43,204 bases of DNA from a virus. The notes under the pieces are model-generated. The model had not been told where the DNA came from. It ran no database searches and worked only from the letters and a program-made list of their open reading frames with translations. Shown piece by piece: positions 27,356-36,211 of this stretch. Both the position numbers and the translations under genes were made by a program. Location of the stretch: IMG/VR virus record IMGVR_UViG_3300025276_000063, positions 1-43,204 of that record; one strand, written 5' to 3'. Each line of letters opens with the position of its first letter. Within the stretch, counting starts at the first letter, position 1.

Positions 27356-28383
27356 TAAAATAATTTTTTTGTTAATTCTTGGGCTAATGCAGCACTAACT
27401 ATTCTTGAAGTAAGAACATTAAAAAGTGGTCCTTTTTCTATACCAAGAACTCTTGCAATTGCTTTTCCAATTTTTGGCCCCAATGCAAAACCAGCTATAC
27501 CTCCCAATGCTCTACCCATTATTCCTTCGTTTAAAGATTCTGGGTCCGATATTACTTTTATTAACAATTCTACTTGTAAATTTTCTAAGACTTCAATATT
27601 TTTAGATATTATTTTATCCATTTTCTTTTTTAGAACTTTTTTATCCGTATCTAATATTCTTGAAATAGTATCTAAAGATTTTATATCTACTAATCCATTG
27701 TAACTAACTTCTAAATTAGTTAATTCGGGTACAATAGATGAAAAGTCTTCAGAACTTCTTTTTGACAATTCAGTTGCTAAAATTTGTATTAAAGTTGCTG
27801 GGTCCCCAAAATCGTTAATAGGAATATAAATTTCTTTTTCTGAAATAGTTTTATCTTCTTTAACTTTTTTGAATTTTTTCATTGAAATAGTCTTGGCGGG
27901 TTCTTGAACAGAAACTTCATCGTCTGCTGTTCCACCGAACACATCCCCACTACCTAATTTACCACCTACTTCGGGTATTTCAACTGCCCCCATTCCATTA
28001 ACAGAACCAGGTGTTGCCGCAAAATCATTCTCATTGAAAATTCCTAATTTATCTTGATTTTCAATTTCTTTTAGAATCAAAGCAATGTTATCGGCAATGA
28101 TTTCATTTGTTTTTTTACCACTACTTAAATTAGCAAGTTCTTTATTAATCTTGTTTATTTTCTTTCTAAGTTTACTATCAAAATGATTTGATTTATTACC
28201 TATTTGCATAGCTCTATTATAGTAGTCTTTTAGAACACCACTTGTAACTAAAGGATTTCTTTCATCTCTTGCAGCACTTTCTAAATCGTTTAGACCTTGT
28301 AAATACTTATCTAAGGGCATTTTCTTTTCTTCATTCAAACTATCGAATGAAATTGAATCGCGTATATTTTTAAATTTCTTCAC
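27355..28383 (-). CDS. 342-aa processed internal protein with releasable Gly-rich hydrophobic C-terminus
   Basis: The start is GTG at 28383. [LF]NE sites occur at DSLNE/E (after residue 18), IFNE/N (after 118) and ESLNE/G (after 286). The middle has a flexible Gly/Pro/Glu-rich linker (about 120-165) between helical segments. The last 56 residues begin GIMGRALGGIAGFALGPK and run through IGKAIARVLG to a hydrophobic helix, ending ELTKKLF. Glycine-zipper spacing (GxxxGG, GFxxGP) suggests membrane insertion. Cleavage after 286 would free it. A GATTAAATA element lies 16 nt upstream and overlaps the stop codon of the tail-tube-like gene. Confidence 0.75.
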   Translation of the reverse strand: MKKFKNIRDSISFDSLNEEKKMPLDKYLQGLNDLESAARDERNPLVTSGVLKDYYNRAMQIGNKSNHFDSKLRKKINKINKELANLSSGKKTNEIIADNIALILKEIENQDKLGIFNENDFAATPGSVNGMGAVEIPEVGGKLGSGDVFGGTADDEVSVQEPAKTISMKKFKKVKEDKTISEKEIYIPINDFGDPATLIQILATELSKRSSEDFSSIVPELTNLEVSYNGLVDIKSLDTISRILDTDKKVLKKKMDKIISKNIEVLENLQVELLIKVISDPESLNEGIMGRALGGIAGFALGPKIGKAIARVLGIEKGPLFNVLTSRIVSAALAQELTKKLF

Positions 28384-28399
28384 TTAATATCCTTTTTTT

Positions 28400-28408
28400 T
28401 ATTTAATC
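28400..28408 (-). promoter_or_regulatory. GATTAAATA late-promoter-like element upstream of the 342-aa gene
   Basis: Exact GATTAAATA on the minus strand, 16 nt upstream of the GTG at 28383; its first two bases are the last two of the TGA stop of the upstream gene. Confidence 0.6.
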
Positions 28409-29024
28409 AAGTTGTTTTTCCAGTAAACTTACTAGGATTACTAGTAAAGGTATTAGGATTTCCTGGATTCGCAAAAGTTGATTCAACTTTACTATATTGC
28501 AAAGTAATGTTGAAAGTTTCAAATGTTTGTATATTTTCAGAATAACTAAGTTCGAAATCGCTAATTCCTGTTAAGATGCAATCTCGATATACTCTACTAA
28601 ACATTATATTTTCTTGATTATCTAGCATTCTTAAAGTAATGTCTCCTATGAAAGCACTCGGATTTTTCATATCATAATGAAAGAAAAATGTATCTAAAAG
28701 AATCCAATAGTTTACATAACCGTTTATTAATTTAAAAGTTAACGTAAGATTTTTTTCTGTTAATTCTTGTGCATTCAAGGTACTTCTCCAAGTTGTTTTT
28801 ATTTCATTCTTATTAAGAGTGTCAACGAAACCTTGTTCAACTCCTTCGTATTGATAACTAGGAATAGTAACTCCTTGTAAAGTACTTTCTACTAAAGTTC
28901 TAGGACTTTCCAACTGAGTTGGCATATTCTTTACATATGGCTTATAGAATTCTTCAATTGTATCAGGAATAAACTTTTTAGTAAATTCAATATAAAATAA
29001 ATCTTTTCTTGCAAGGTGGCGCAT
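28407..29024 (-). CDS. Tail-tube-family protein (gp19-like)
   Basis: Structural protein of about 205 aa, compatible with the tail tube fold. Features include PRTLVESTLQGVTIPSYQYEGVEQ, then ITLRMLDNQENIMFSRVYRDCILTGISDFELSYSE and a strand-rich C-terminal part FETFNITLQYSKVES, which resemble tail tube (gp19) and related baseplate tube proteins of T4-like phages. Because gp19, gp48 and gp54 share this fold, the exact role is uncertain. It lies at the left end of the structural cluster. Its TGA stop is built into the late-promoter-like element of the next gene. Confidence 0.6.
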   Translation of the reverse strand: MRHLARKDLFYIEFTKKFIPDTIEEFYKPYVKNMPTQLESPRTLVESTLQGVTIPSYQYEGVEQGFVDTLNKNEIKTTWRSTLNAQELTEKNLTLTFKLINGYVNYWILLDTFFFHYDMKNPSAFIGDITLRMLDNQENIMFSRVYRDCILTGISDFELSYSENIQTFETFNITLQYSKVESTFANPGNPNTFTSNPSKFTGKTT

Positions 29025-29042
29025 ATAACTAAATGTTTTTTA

Positions 29043-31409
29043 TTATCTATTTCTATTTGTTGGTCCCGAAATATTAAATGGATTACTAGTCGGTCCAGCA
29101 ATACTAGTCGGTCCAAATGGATTAAATGTGCTAGATTTTATATTCATTGAATTATCATCAATTGATTTATCGTTAGCAGTTGAACCAGTATTTTTAGTAA
29201 TACTTGTTAATGATAGCGCTTCGGTTAACTTTCTTTCTAATTCTTTATTATTTGAACTAGATGCTAAATTAGATTTTATTACTTTCATTAACTTTGCTTC
29301 TAATTCTTTACTAGACGAAGCTGCTTCGAGATTTTCTTTTATAGAAAGCATTAACCTTCTATCTAAATCAATTATATTCTCATTCAAATCACTTATTGCT
29401 TGTCTTTGTTGATTTATTAATATTTCAATTTCATCATCTACAATTTTTGAATAATCTTTGTATCTTCCTGTATATAAAGGACTTTCTGGACTATTTTCTC
29501 CAACTTTACAAGTTATAAAAAACACATCATTCCCAGAATCTATTACTTGATTATACAATTCAGATTTAACTCTAAAAAGAACTTGACCTTTTGATTCGTC
29601 TACGTTTTGATTTTTAGTACTTTCTATTTTTATGATTTCACCTTTTTTATTGGTAAAATTCATAAAAATTTGTCCTACCTTATTCAAATCAATACTTCTA
29701 AATGATTTATTTTCTATTTGTTCATATAATGCAAATTGCAAAAAGGTATCAAAAGGTGATATGTAAACAGATGCAGTTCCTTGTCCTTTAATATTTGTAA
29801 CAGAATCTGGATTTACATTTGGGGTTATCTTACCATCCGAATCTATGTTTACTTCTGTAACACCTGAGTATACATTTTTAACTTGTTTAAATGCAGTTAA
29901 GTTTTTACTATATAAATCTGTACTTTCTATGCCGTTACTAATGGTTGCTGTACTAGTATTTGTTATTGTTGTTATTGGTTTTTTGTTGAATACATTAAAA
30001 ACTTGAATATTATCTCTAGTATTCAATTTCAATAATTCTTTTCCATATTTTTGTGGCTCAAAACTAACATAAGTACCTCTTTTTTCAATAGTACTATTAG
30101 TGCTTGTATTGAATATTTGTAATGTATAATCTAATTTGTAAGATAATGCGCTACCTCCGAATTTCAAGACTGGTCTAAATGTATTTTCGTCTACGAAATT
30201 ACTATCTTGTATAAATTCTTGTTCCCCTGTTCTAATTAATTTAGAAATATTTGAATAATTTTGAATATCGTAAGAATCAATAACATCAACTTTTATCAGT
30301 CCTGCTAAACTTGAATCATACACAATAAAATTACCTTTTTTTACATCTTTACTTAATTGAGAAGAAAATCCGGTTTCCGTTGCTACCCAATAATCACCAT
30401 CCGTAAAATTTGCTAAGTAAGTATTATCACTTAAATTTGGTACATTTGTTAATGGATTATATCTACCTACAATATTATAACTTCCTATTGTATTAGGTAA
30501 TTGTTCGGTTATGTTTAATTTATGTATTGCAATGTGATTACCTAATCCACTACTATTTAAACTTTGCATATAATCACCGAATATAGCACCATTATAAGTT
30601 CCGTAGAATTCTATATAATCACCACTTGTACTTTCGTTAATATAGACACCTACTTCTGAAAAATCATCTTTTGTTGAAATAGATGTGGTACCACCAGAAA
30701 TTCTTTTGGTGTAAAGTTGATTGTCTAATTTTGTTATATCTGAAAATTTACCTACACTAATATCTAATAATGTATTTGCATAAAAACCGTTTCCATCAGT
30801 AATCTTATACGCAAGTTTATCTGTATTTGTACCTGAGGTATCAATCAGATATCTCAAAGATGGAATTTTAAATTCTATGTAAGATGAATACTGTCTACCC
30901 GAATATAAAAACGGATTAGGATTCATTATTTCAAAATTATCTTCAGTTCTATAAATGGCACTTAATAGATTTACTTTTTTATCTACTTTATCTTTAGCGC
31001 TAATATCAATGTTTATTCCTGAGAAAAAATCATTGAAGGTAAATCCTTGAATAAAATGCAATCTAACAGTATCGTATTTTACTCCTTCTACTGATGTAAA
31101 AGTTAAAGGTAAACTTGATGTATTTGTTAATTTACTATCGTAGTCATTATATACAGTGCCCAATTTATTAGTTGTTAAAAGAGCAAATTCTTTTGATGCA
31201 CTAGCAATTTGAACAACAGAACGACTTCTTGTATTATTTGATGTCGCACCATAGGCATCTTGATTCATTACCAATGAACTTCCATCGTGACCGTTTTGCA
31301 TCAAATAAAAAGGTGCGCTGGTTGTGTTTATTATTTCCGGACTTGCAGAATCGTAGTATGTATACTCGAGTAAGAAATCAGAACTGTCTAAATTTAGAAA
31401 TACGTTCAT
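29043..31409 (-). CDS. Large virion structural protein with C-terminal coiled coil
   Basis: A 788-aa protein with repeated beta-strand patterns and many Asn, Ser and Thr, typical of tail or baseplate proteins, from about residue 1 to 640. A coiled coil of about 85 residues (EIEILINQQRQAISDLNEN... onward) contains two similar 24-residue units SSSKELEAKLMKVIKSNLAS and SSNNKELERKLTEAL. The extreme C-terminus has repeated G-P-T-S-N-P-F-N segments. No family is recognised. It is upstream of the tail-tube-like gene and downstream of the envelope-spanning gene, with a 9-bp gap. Confidence 0.72.
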   Translation of the reverse strand: MNVFLNLDSSDFLLEYTYYDSASPEIINTTSAPFYLMQNGHDGSSLVMNQDAYGATSNNTRSRSVVQIASASKEFALLTTNKLGTVYNDYDSKLTNTSSLPLTFTSVEGVKYDTVRLHFIQGFTFNDFFSGINIDISAKDKVDKKVNLLSAIYRTEDNFEIMNPNPFLYSGRQYSSYIEFKIPSLRYLIDTSGTNTDKLAYKITDGNGFYANTLLDISVGKFSDITKLDNQLYTKRISGGTTSISTKDDFSEVGVYINESTSGDYIEFYGTYNGAIFGDYMQSLNSSGLGNHIAIHKLNITEQLPNTIGSYNIVGRYNPLTNVPNLSDNTYLANFTDGDYWVATETGFSSQLSKDVKKGNFIVYDSSLAGLIKVDVIDSYDIQNYSNISKLIRTGEQEFIQDSNFVDENTFRPVLKFGGSALSYKLDYTLQIFNTSTNSTIEKRGTYVSFEPQKYGKELLKLNTRDNIQVFNVFNKKPITTITNTSTATISNGIESTDLYSKNLTAFKQVKNVYSGVTEVNIDSDGKITPNVNPDSVTNIKGQGTASVYISPFDTFLQFALYEQIENKSFRSIDLNKVGQIFMNFTNKKGEIIKIESTKNQNVDESKGQVLFRVKSELYNQVIDSGNDVFFITCKVGENSPESPLYTGRYKDYSKIVDDEIEILINQQRQAISDLNENIIDLDRRLMLSIKENLEAASSSKELEAKLMKVIKSNLASSSNNKELERKLTEALSLTSITKNTGSTANDKSIDDNSMNIKSSTFNPFGPTSIAGPTSNPFNISGPTNRNR

Positions 31410-31418
31410 TGTCTTTTG

Positions 31419-32207
31419 TTAAAATTTGAAAATACTATATTGTATTCCGATTCCGAATGTGGGTAAGATAGATAAATTCTGACCTATTCCCAATCCAACG
31501 TAAGGACCAACACTGTACTTTTTATTATTTAATTTCTTTAATTCAGGATGAATTGATGGATCTAAAGTTACTGCTTCTATCTTACTGGCTTCAAAACCAG
31601 GATACTTACTTTCTAACCAAACTTTCAATTCTTTATCCTTTGTACCTAAAACTAAAGTTGCATTCATATTTATGATGTCTTTAGTTAATTTTACATCACT
31701 AACTTTTACCTTATTGTATTTAGAAATGCTATCTGCAAGTAATCCAATAGATATTTTTCCTTCTAAACTTCTAGAATTATTTTCATCATATATGGTATCT
31801 TTTTTAAAGTTTACAATATATGAACTATCATTAATAAATTCTAAATCAGAACTTATATAAACAGTATCGTGTTCTATTTTAGTTTTGTAATCAATTACTA
31901 CCTTTGGTTTAAGATTAGGAATAGATTCTTCTAAATCATTTATCTTATTATACAATTGAGAATTTATTTCTTTTAAATCTTTTTTGTTTGCAATAAGAAT
32001 TCCCCTTTCAGCAATAACTTGTCCGTTTTCTCCTTTCAAGTATTTTACAGAATCATTAAGTACTTGTATATTATTTTTACTTATTATACTTTGTGCTTCT
32101 AAATTCTTTCTTGAATCATTATTGCATTTTACTAATAGGAGAATAACCCCTACTAGTAAAGCAATAATAAATGTGTTTGTCGATATTTCTAATTTACCTA
32201 TTTTCAT
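31419..32207 (-). CDS. Membrane-anchored coiled-coil protein with outer-membrane-type C-terminus; possible unimolecular spanin
   Basis: The N-terminus has a single hydrophobic helix (TFIIALLVGVILLLVK) after a short cytoplasmic segment. Residues 30-95 are a coiled coil (AQSIISKNNIQVLNDSVKYL, NKKDLKEINSQLYNKINDLE). The C-terminal 40 residues are glycine-rich strands (KKYSVGPYVGLGIGQN, then PTFGIGIQYSIFKF) ending in Phe, as outer-membrane beta-hairpin proteins do. Bacteroidota phages carry similar unnamed proteins. The layout, inner-membrane anchor plus outer-membrane end, is that of a one-gene spanin that joins the two membranes for lysis. This is inference. It might also be a structural or superinfection-exclusion protein. 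LLVKC is not a proper lipobox. Confidence 0.7.
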   Translation of the reverse strand: MKIGKLEISTNTFIIALLVGVILLLVKCNNDSRKNLEAQSIISKNNIQVLNDSVKYLKGENGQVIAERGILIANKKDLKEINSQLYNKINDLEESIPNLKPKVVIDYKTKIEHDTVYISSDLEFINDSSYIVNFKKDTIYDENNSRSLEGKISIGLLADSISKYNKVKVSDVKLTKDIINMNATLVLGTKDKELKVWLESKYPGFEASKIEAVTLDPSIHPELKKLNNKKYSVGPYVGLGIGQNLSILPTFGIGIQYSIFKF

Positions 32208-35200
32208 TATGCGTTAAAATCATTTCTTCTTGTTAAATTAGTTCTATATAAATCCCAAACTCTTCTTTTTGTTATGTCAGTCTCTGCTTTATAATCTAAA
32301 GTAGATGTTAATTGATACCCCCATCCTTCAGTGGCTACAAAAGTTTCCGGATGCATAGTATCATCATTTCTTGCCATTTGTTTAAATCCATATTCGTATG
32401 CATACAACATAGGTATTCCCGCAACACGTACTATTGAACCAGATGTTGCATTTGCATCAGCGGTATTGTCGTATTTATAACCCAAACTACTGTTAAACAA
32501 CGCAGTATTCAAATAATCAGTTGTATTAGTGAAGTTTATACCAGGCGATGTATAATTAGATTCATTAGTTCTAGTTAATTCTGAATACCAAGACATATCT
32601 GTTCCCGGGGGAGTGGCTGAAAAAACTATCCCACATTGTGGAACACCTCCTACAAAATGTAAATCTGTTATTACTGACGGGTTTCCGTCATCACCTAACC
32701 TATTTGGGTTTCTTAATCCTTTTAGATTAATTGCCATTATAGTACCTTTAAATGGTGGAGAAATAAACTTTTGCCCAGATTGGTCAGGGGCTGAATTACT
32801 AGGATTAGTTTGGGTTGTATCAACCTCATAATTAACCCAGTTACTAAAATTGCTATATATATTAAGAGATGAATTAGTACCACCAATGACATATGCAAAA
32901 TATCTTTTTATTTCAAATCCGTTAATATCATAATTTTTAGCATAATTTTCAACTGCTTGTCCACTTTGATTATTAGCTGCCTTAGCATAATCTCTTCCTT
33001 GACCATCAATCCAACTTCTTTCAGTTGAAAATAAAACCTCACTACCGGCACTCCCAGATTCCCCTGCAAATGCGTCATTTTGATGTCCGTGAGCACCTGA
33101 CACAGCAATCTCTGCATCTGTAGAATTATCAGCGGTATCATCTTCGCTTTGTGCGTTTGCTCCTCGAACATCGTGTTGTACGCCTTTAAACGGTTTTTCG
33201 TCACCAACCCATACATGCGCATGTGCTCCATAACTGGTGCTAAGCGATGCACTTACTGGCAAAGAGGGAATCATTTCCGGGGACAGGATGGAATAAGTTC
33301 CTTTATTGTGTACGTGTGCAGCTGTTTTAGTTACATTTCTTGGCATTTGTAGACCATTAATATAAGGGAAACCTCCCGGGTCAAACATAGATTTCATCAT
33401 CCAAGATTTATTATATGTAATTTTATTACCGGTTTTATAATAAGTATATCCAGAATCCCTAGTATCTGTACTGAATTCTTTGGTAATTTTATCACCACCT
33501 ATTGCTCTTATTATTGATTCAGAATTTGGAAATTGCATTTTTGCAACTCTACCAAAATAATTAGGTAGAACAACTCTAAACCCAGATTCTATTTTACTTC
33601 CGGCCAATACACTATATCCCCAAGCGGTTTTTGTAACATTGTTAAACCCATTTTTCCTATTGACTGAAAGGTTTTCTATAACAGTACTCCCATTCATAAC
33701 ATTTGCATAATATTGCCCCACTGACATGTTTTCAAATACTAATGCTGGACTAGCATTCGTGTAACTCCCGTCAGGAGAAATATATTCATTGTTTACTTCA
33801 TACAAAAAGTCTGGTGTATTACTGATACCAGTACCTGTATTAATTCCATTTTGAACATTTTCATTTCCATCATCGGCATCAACATTCATACCTTTCATTT
33901 TTGAAAATGGTCCTGTTACTAATATATCTCTAACATCTGCCAAAACAGCACCGTTACACATATAATAATCTTTTAATTCCTCTGAACCTTTTCCGGGAAA
34001 TGCCGAAAAATTTCCAGCGGTAGTACCAGGTTTAAAATCATACGCTTTTTCAGCAGTTGCTATTGCAGAACCAAGTGTCTTTTTACTTGCAACATAAAAA
34101 CTAAATTTATTTGATGCCATTTCTGGAAACATAATAATAGAAAAGGTAGGTGTTCCAATAGTACCACCAACGGCATTAGGGTCTTGAAATCCTAAAATAC
34201 CATCTTTTTTATTTACTGCAATCCATCCATCTTTTGCACCATTATCTGTTGTTTCTTGTTCTCTTATTCTTACCGTTCCGAATACATCCAATGAACCAGT
34301 TGGCATCATTCTGTGTGCAACATCAAAGAATTTAGCTTGTCTTTCTTCAGCAGTACCACTCGTATAAGTAGTACCATTTTTTTCTTTTCTAAAAAATCCT
34401 GGATAAATACCCATTCTTGACATTGACCTAGAACCACTATAATCTTGTGCATTCGTAAATCCTATTGGGTCTTTTATGTCGTAACCTAATGCTTCTTCTA
34501 AAGCACTATCATTTGGAATAACAGCATAAGGTGCATAACCTCTAAAAGCACCACCATTTATAGAATCAGTATAAGTATTAAATAAATCTATACCTGAATA
34601 TTGTATAAAAGGGGTATCGTAACCTTGACCTTGATATGTTATATTTATTGTATTGTTCGGATAAAGGGGGTCTATCTTAGGGGTTCCATTTGCATTAACA
34701 CCATCCATTCTTCCTGTTTTTACGGTAGTTTGTCCGATTCTAAATTCAAAATATCTACTGTTTGAATCGAACATAGAACGTTCTTGAAAAGTTGTGTTAG
34801 AAGAACCAGTTGTGGTAATGGTCGGGTCAATTGACCTAGTAATAGTTTTCCCATCAGCATCTGTTGTAAGTGAATCACCATTAAAAAATACTAATTCGTT
34901 AGCACCTATTTTTCCACTAGAATTATTTTTTGTTCCAATAAAAGTTTTTGAAATTTCTTGTCGAGTATCATTATCGGTACTACCAGACACATCTGAGTCA
35001 TAAAATTTATCATTTTGAAAGAAAGTAGATTGTGCATTATGTATTAATTCATTATTATTAGTACTTGAACTAGCATCAGATAAGTCTACAAAAAAACTAT
35101 TATTAATTTTGAAATTTGTATATTGTCCTGAAAATAATTTAGTTGACCTTTCATCCAGAGTTTGTCCGGTAACGGTTCTTGCAATAATATTTCCAAGTCT

Positions 35201-36154
35201 AAAAAAAGTTGAATTATTTGTTGCCGACAAAGTTAATAATTTAGTAGACGATATCCTTAAATCGTGAAATTTATTTTCTATACTAATATTTGCATTATTA
35301 TTATAGTCCATCCCAATCCTAAAAGGGTCATCACTACCATATTGGCTATTAGGATGAGATTTAGTTAATCCTATCGAAATACCATTTTTATAAGTATTAT
35401 CAATAATTGTTGGGTCCTGGTAGTCATTTTGTGAAACATACAACATAGGAACATTTGCCTCTAATTGAGGAAAATTTGTCGGGTATCCGTTTGTTGAACC
35501 CGCTGCTCCAGGTGGCGTAAATTTTGAACCAGCAAGTCCGGTTGGAAAAAGAGTTGCATATCTACCTAAAACAAGTGAATTGTTTCCTCTTCCTATTACT
35601 GAATAATCTACACCGGCATTAATATATGCTTGACTAGCCCCTTTTTTATAATCATCTTCATCAAGACTAGTATCTAAACCAGTAATGAAATCACCAAGTT
35701 TTGCTTCTGTAGGAACAAATGCCGATTGAGTTCCATAAGTTTGAGTTAATCCGGGCAATATACTGATTGAACCATCACCATCACCTCCAACATCTCCTTT
35801 CGGTCCTCGTAAATTTATTCCGGTGTCAACCCATGTACTTGTAGTATCTTTATAGTAGAATACTTGACCAGTCGCTCCACCACTGACAAAACTACCACCA
35901 TCGTCTAATAAAAAATCATTATCTCTATAAACCCCATCTGTTGGTAAATTAATAGTAGTAGCTCCAAAACCGGCCACCCATTGTGAACCTCTTTTTCCGT
36001 CCGGACCCGAAACCCCATCAAGACCAGTCCCACCGATTGGACCTTCGGGTCCACCTCCGGCCAATATTAATTGGTCAAAATTAAAATTAACTTTTTCTGT
36101 TAAATCTGTGATGTTATCAGAACCGAATAATTCTTTTATGTGTATATTTGCCAT
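32207..36154 (-). CDS. Large tail fibre/adhesin with collagen-like start and His-x-His collar region
   Basis: A 1315-aa tail fibre-type protein. The N-terminus IHIKELFGSDNITDLTEKVNFNFDQL looks like a baseplate attachment segment and is followed by collagen-like Gly-Pro triplets (GPEGPIGGTGLDGVSGPDG and GPKGDVGGDGDG). A long beta-rich shaft follows. Near the C-terminal third are three H-x-H motifs: AHVHNKG (about 33308-33319), AHAHVW (about 33212) and GAHGHQ (about 33081), like the metal-binding HxH of T4 short tail fibre gp12. DYYMCNGAVL and FKGTIMAINLKG resemble collar-domain elements. The receptor is unknown. A GATTAAATA element lies 43 nt upstream. Confidence 0.75.
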   Translation of the reverse strand: MANIHIKELFGSDNITDLTEKVNFNFDQLILAGGGPEGPIGGTGLDGVSGPDGKRGSQWVAGFGATTINLPTDGVYRDNDFLLDDGGSFVSGGATGQVFYYKDTTSTWVDTGINLRGPKGDVGGDGDGSISILPGLTQTYGTQSAFVPTEAKLGDFITGLDTSLDEDDYKKGASQAYINAGVDYSVIGRGNNSLVLGRYATLFPTGLAGSKFTPPGAAGSTNGYPTNFPQLEANVPMLYVSQNDYQDPTIIDNTYKNGISIGLTKSHPNSQYGSDDPFRIGMDYNNNANISIENKFHDLRISSTKLLTLSATNNSTFFRLGNIIARTVTGQTLDERSTKLFSGQYTNFKINNSFFVDLSDASSSTNNNELIHNAQSTFFQNDKFYDSDVSGSTDNDTRQEISKTFIGTKNNSSGKIGANELVFFNGDSLTTDADGKTITRSIDPTITTTGSSNTTFQERSMFDSNSRYFEFRIGQTTVKTGRMDGVNANGTPKIDPLYPNNTINITYQGQGYDTPFIQYSGIDLFNTYTDSINGGAFRGYAPYAVIPNDSALEEALGYDIKDPIGFTNAQDYSGSRSMSRMGIYPGFFRKEKNGTTYTSGTAEERQAKFFDVAHRMMPTGSLDVFGTVRIREQETTDNGAKDGWIAVNKKDGILGFQDPNAVGGTIGTPTFSIIMFPEMASNKFSFYVASKKTLGSAIATAEKAYDFKPGTTAGNFSAFPGKGSEELKDYYMCNGAVLADVRDILVTGPFSKMKGMNVDADDGNENVQNGINTGTGISNTPDFLYEVNNEYISPDGSYTNASPALVFENMSVGQYYANVMNGSTVIENLSVNRKNGFNNVTKTAWGYSVLAGSKIESGFRVVLPNYFGRVAKMQFPNSESIIRAIGGDKITKEFSTDTRDSGYTYYKTGNKITYNKSWMMKSMFDPGGFPYINGLQMPRNVTKTAAHVHNKGTYSILSPEMIPSLPVSASLSTSYGAHAHVWVGDEKPFKGVQHDVRGANAQSEDDTADNSTDAEIAVSGAHGHQNDAFAGESGSAGSEVLFSTERSWIDGQGRDYAKAANNQSGQAVENYAKNYDINGFEIKRYFAYVIGGTNSSLNIYSNFSNWVNYEVDTTQTNPSNSAPDQSGQKFISPPFKGTIMAINLKGLRNPNRLGDDGNPSVITDLHFVGGVPQCGIVFSATPPGTDMSWYSELTRTNESNYTSPGINFTNTTDYLNTALFNSSLGYKYDNTADANATSGSIVRVAGIPMLYAYEYGFKQMARNDDTMHPETFVATEGWGYQLTSTLDYKAETDITKRRVWDLYRTNLTRRNDFNA

Positions 36155-36197
36155 GTAATCAACTTTATTTTAAGGGATATAATACCCGAACTTAGAA

Positions 36198-36206
36198 TAT
36201 TTAATC
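36198..36206 (-). promoter_or_regulatory. GATTAAATA late-promoter-like element upstream of the tail fibre gene
   Basis: Exact GATTAAATA on the minus strand, in the short gap between the two largest structural genes and 43 nt upstream of the start at 36154. Confidence 0.6.
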
Positions 36207-36211
36207 AATAA

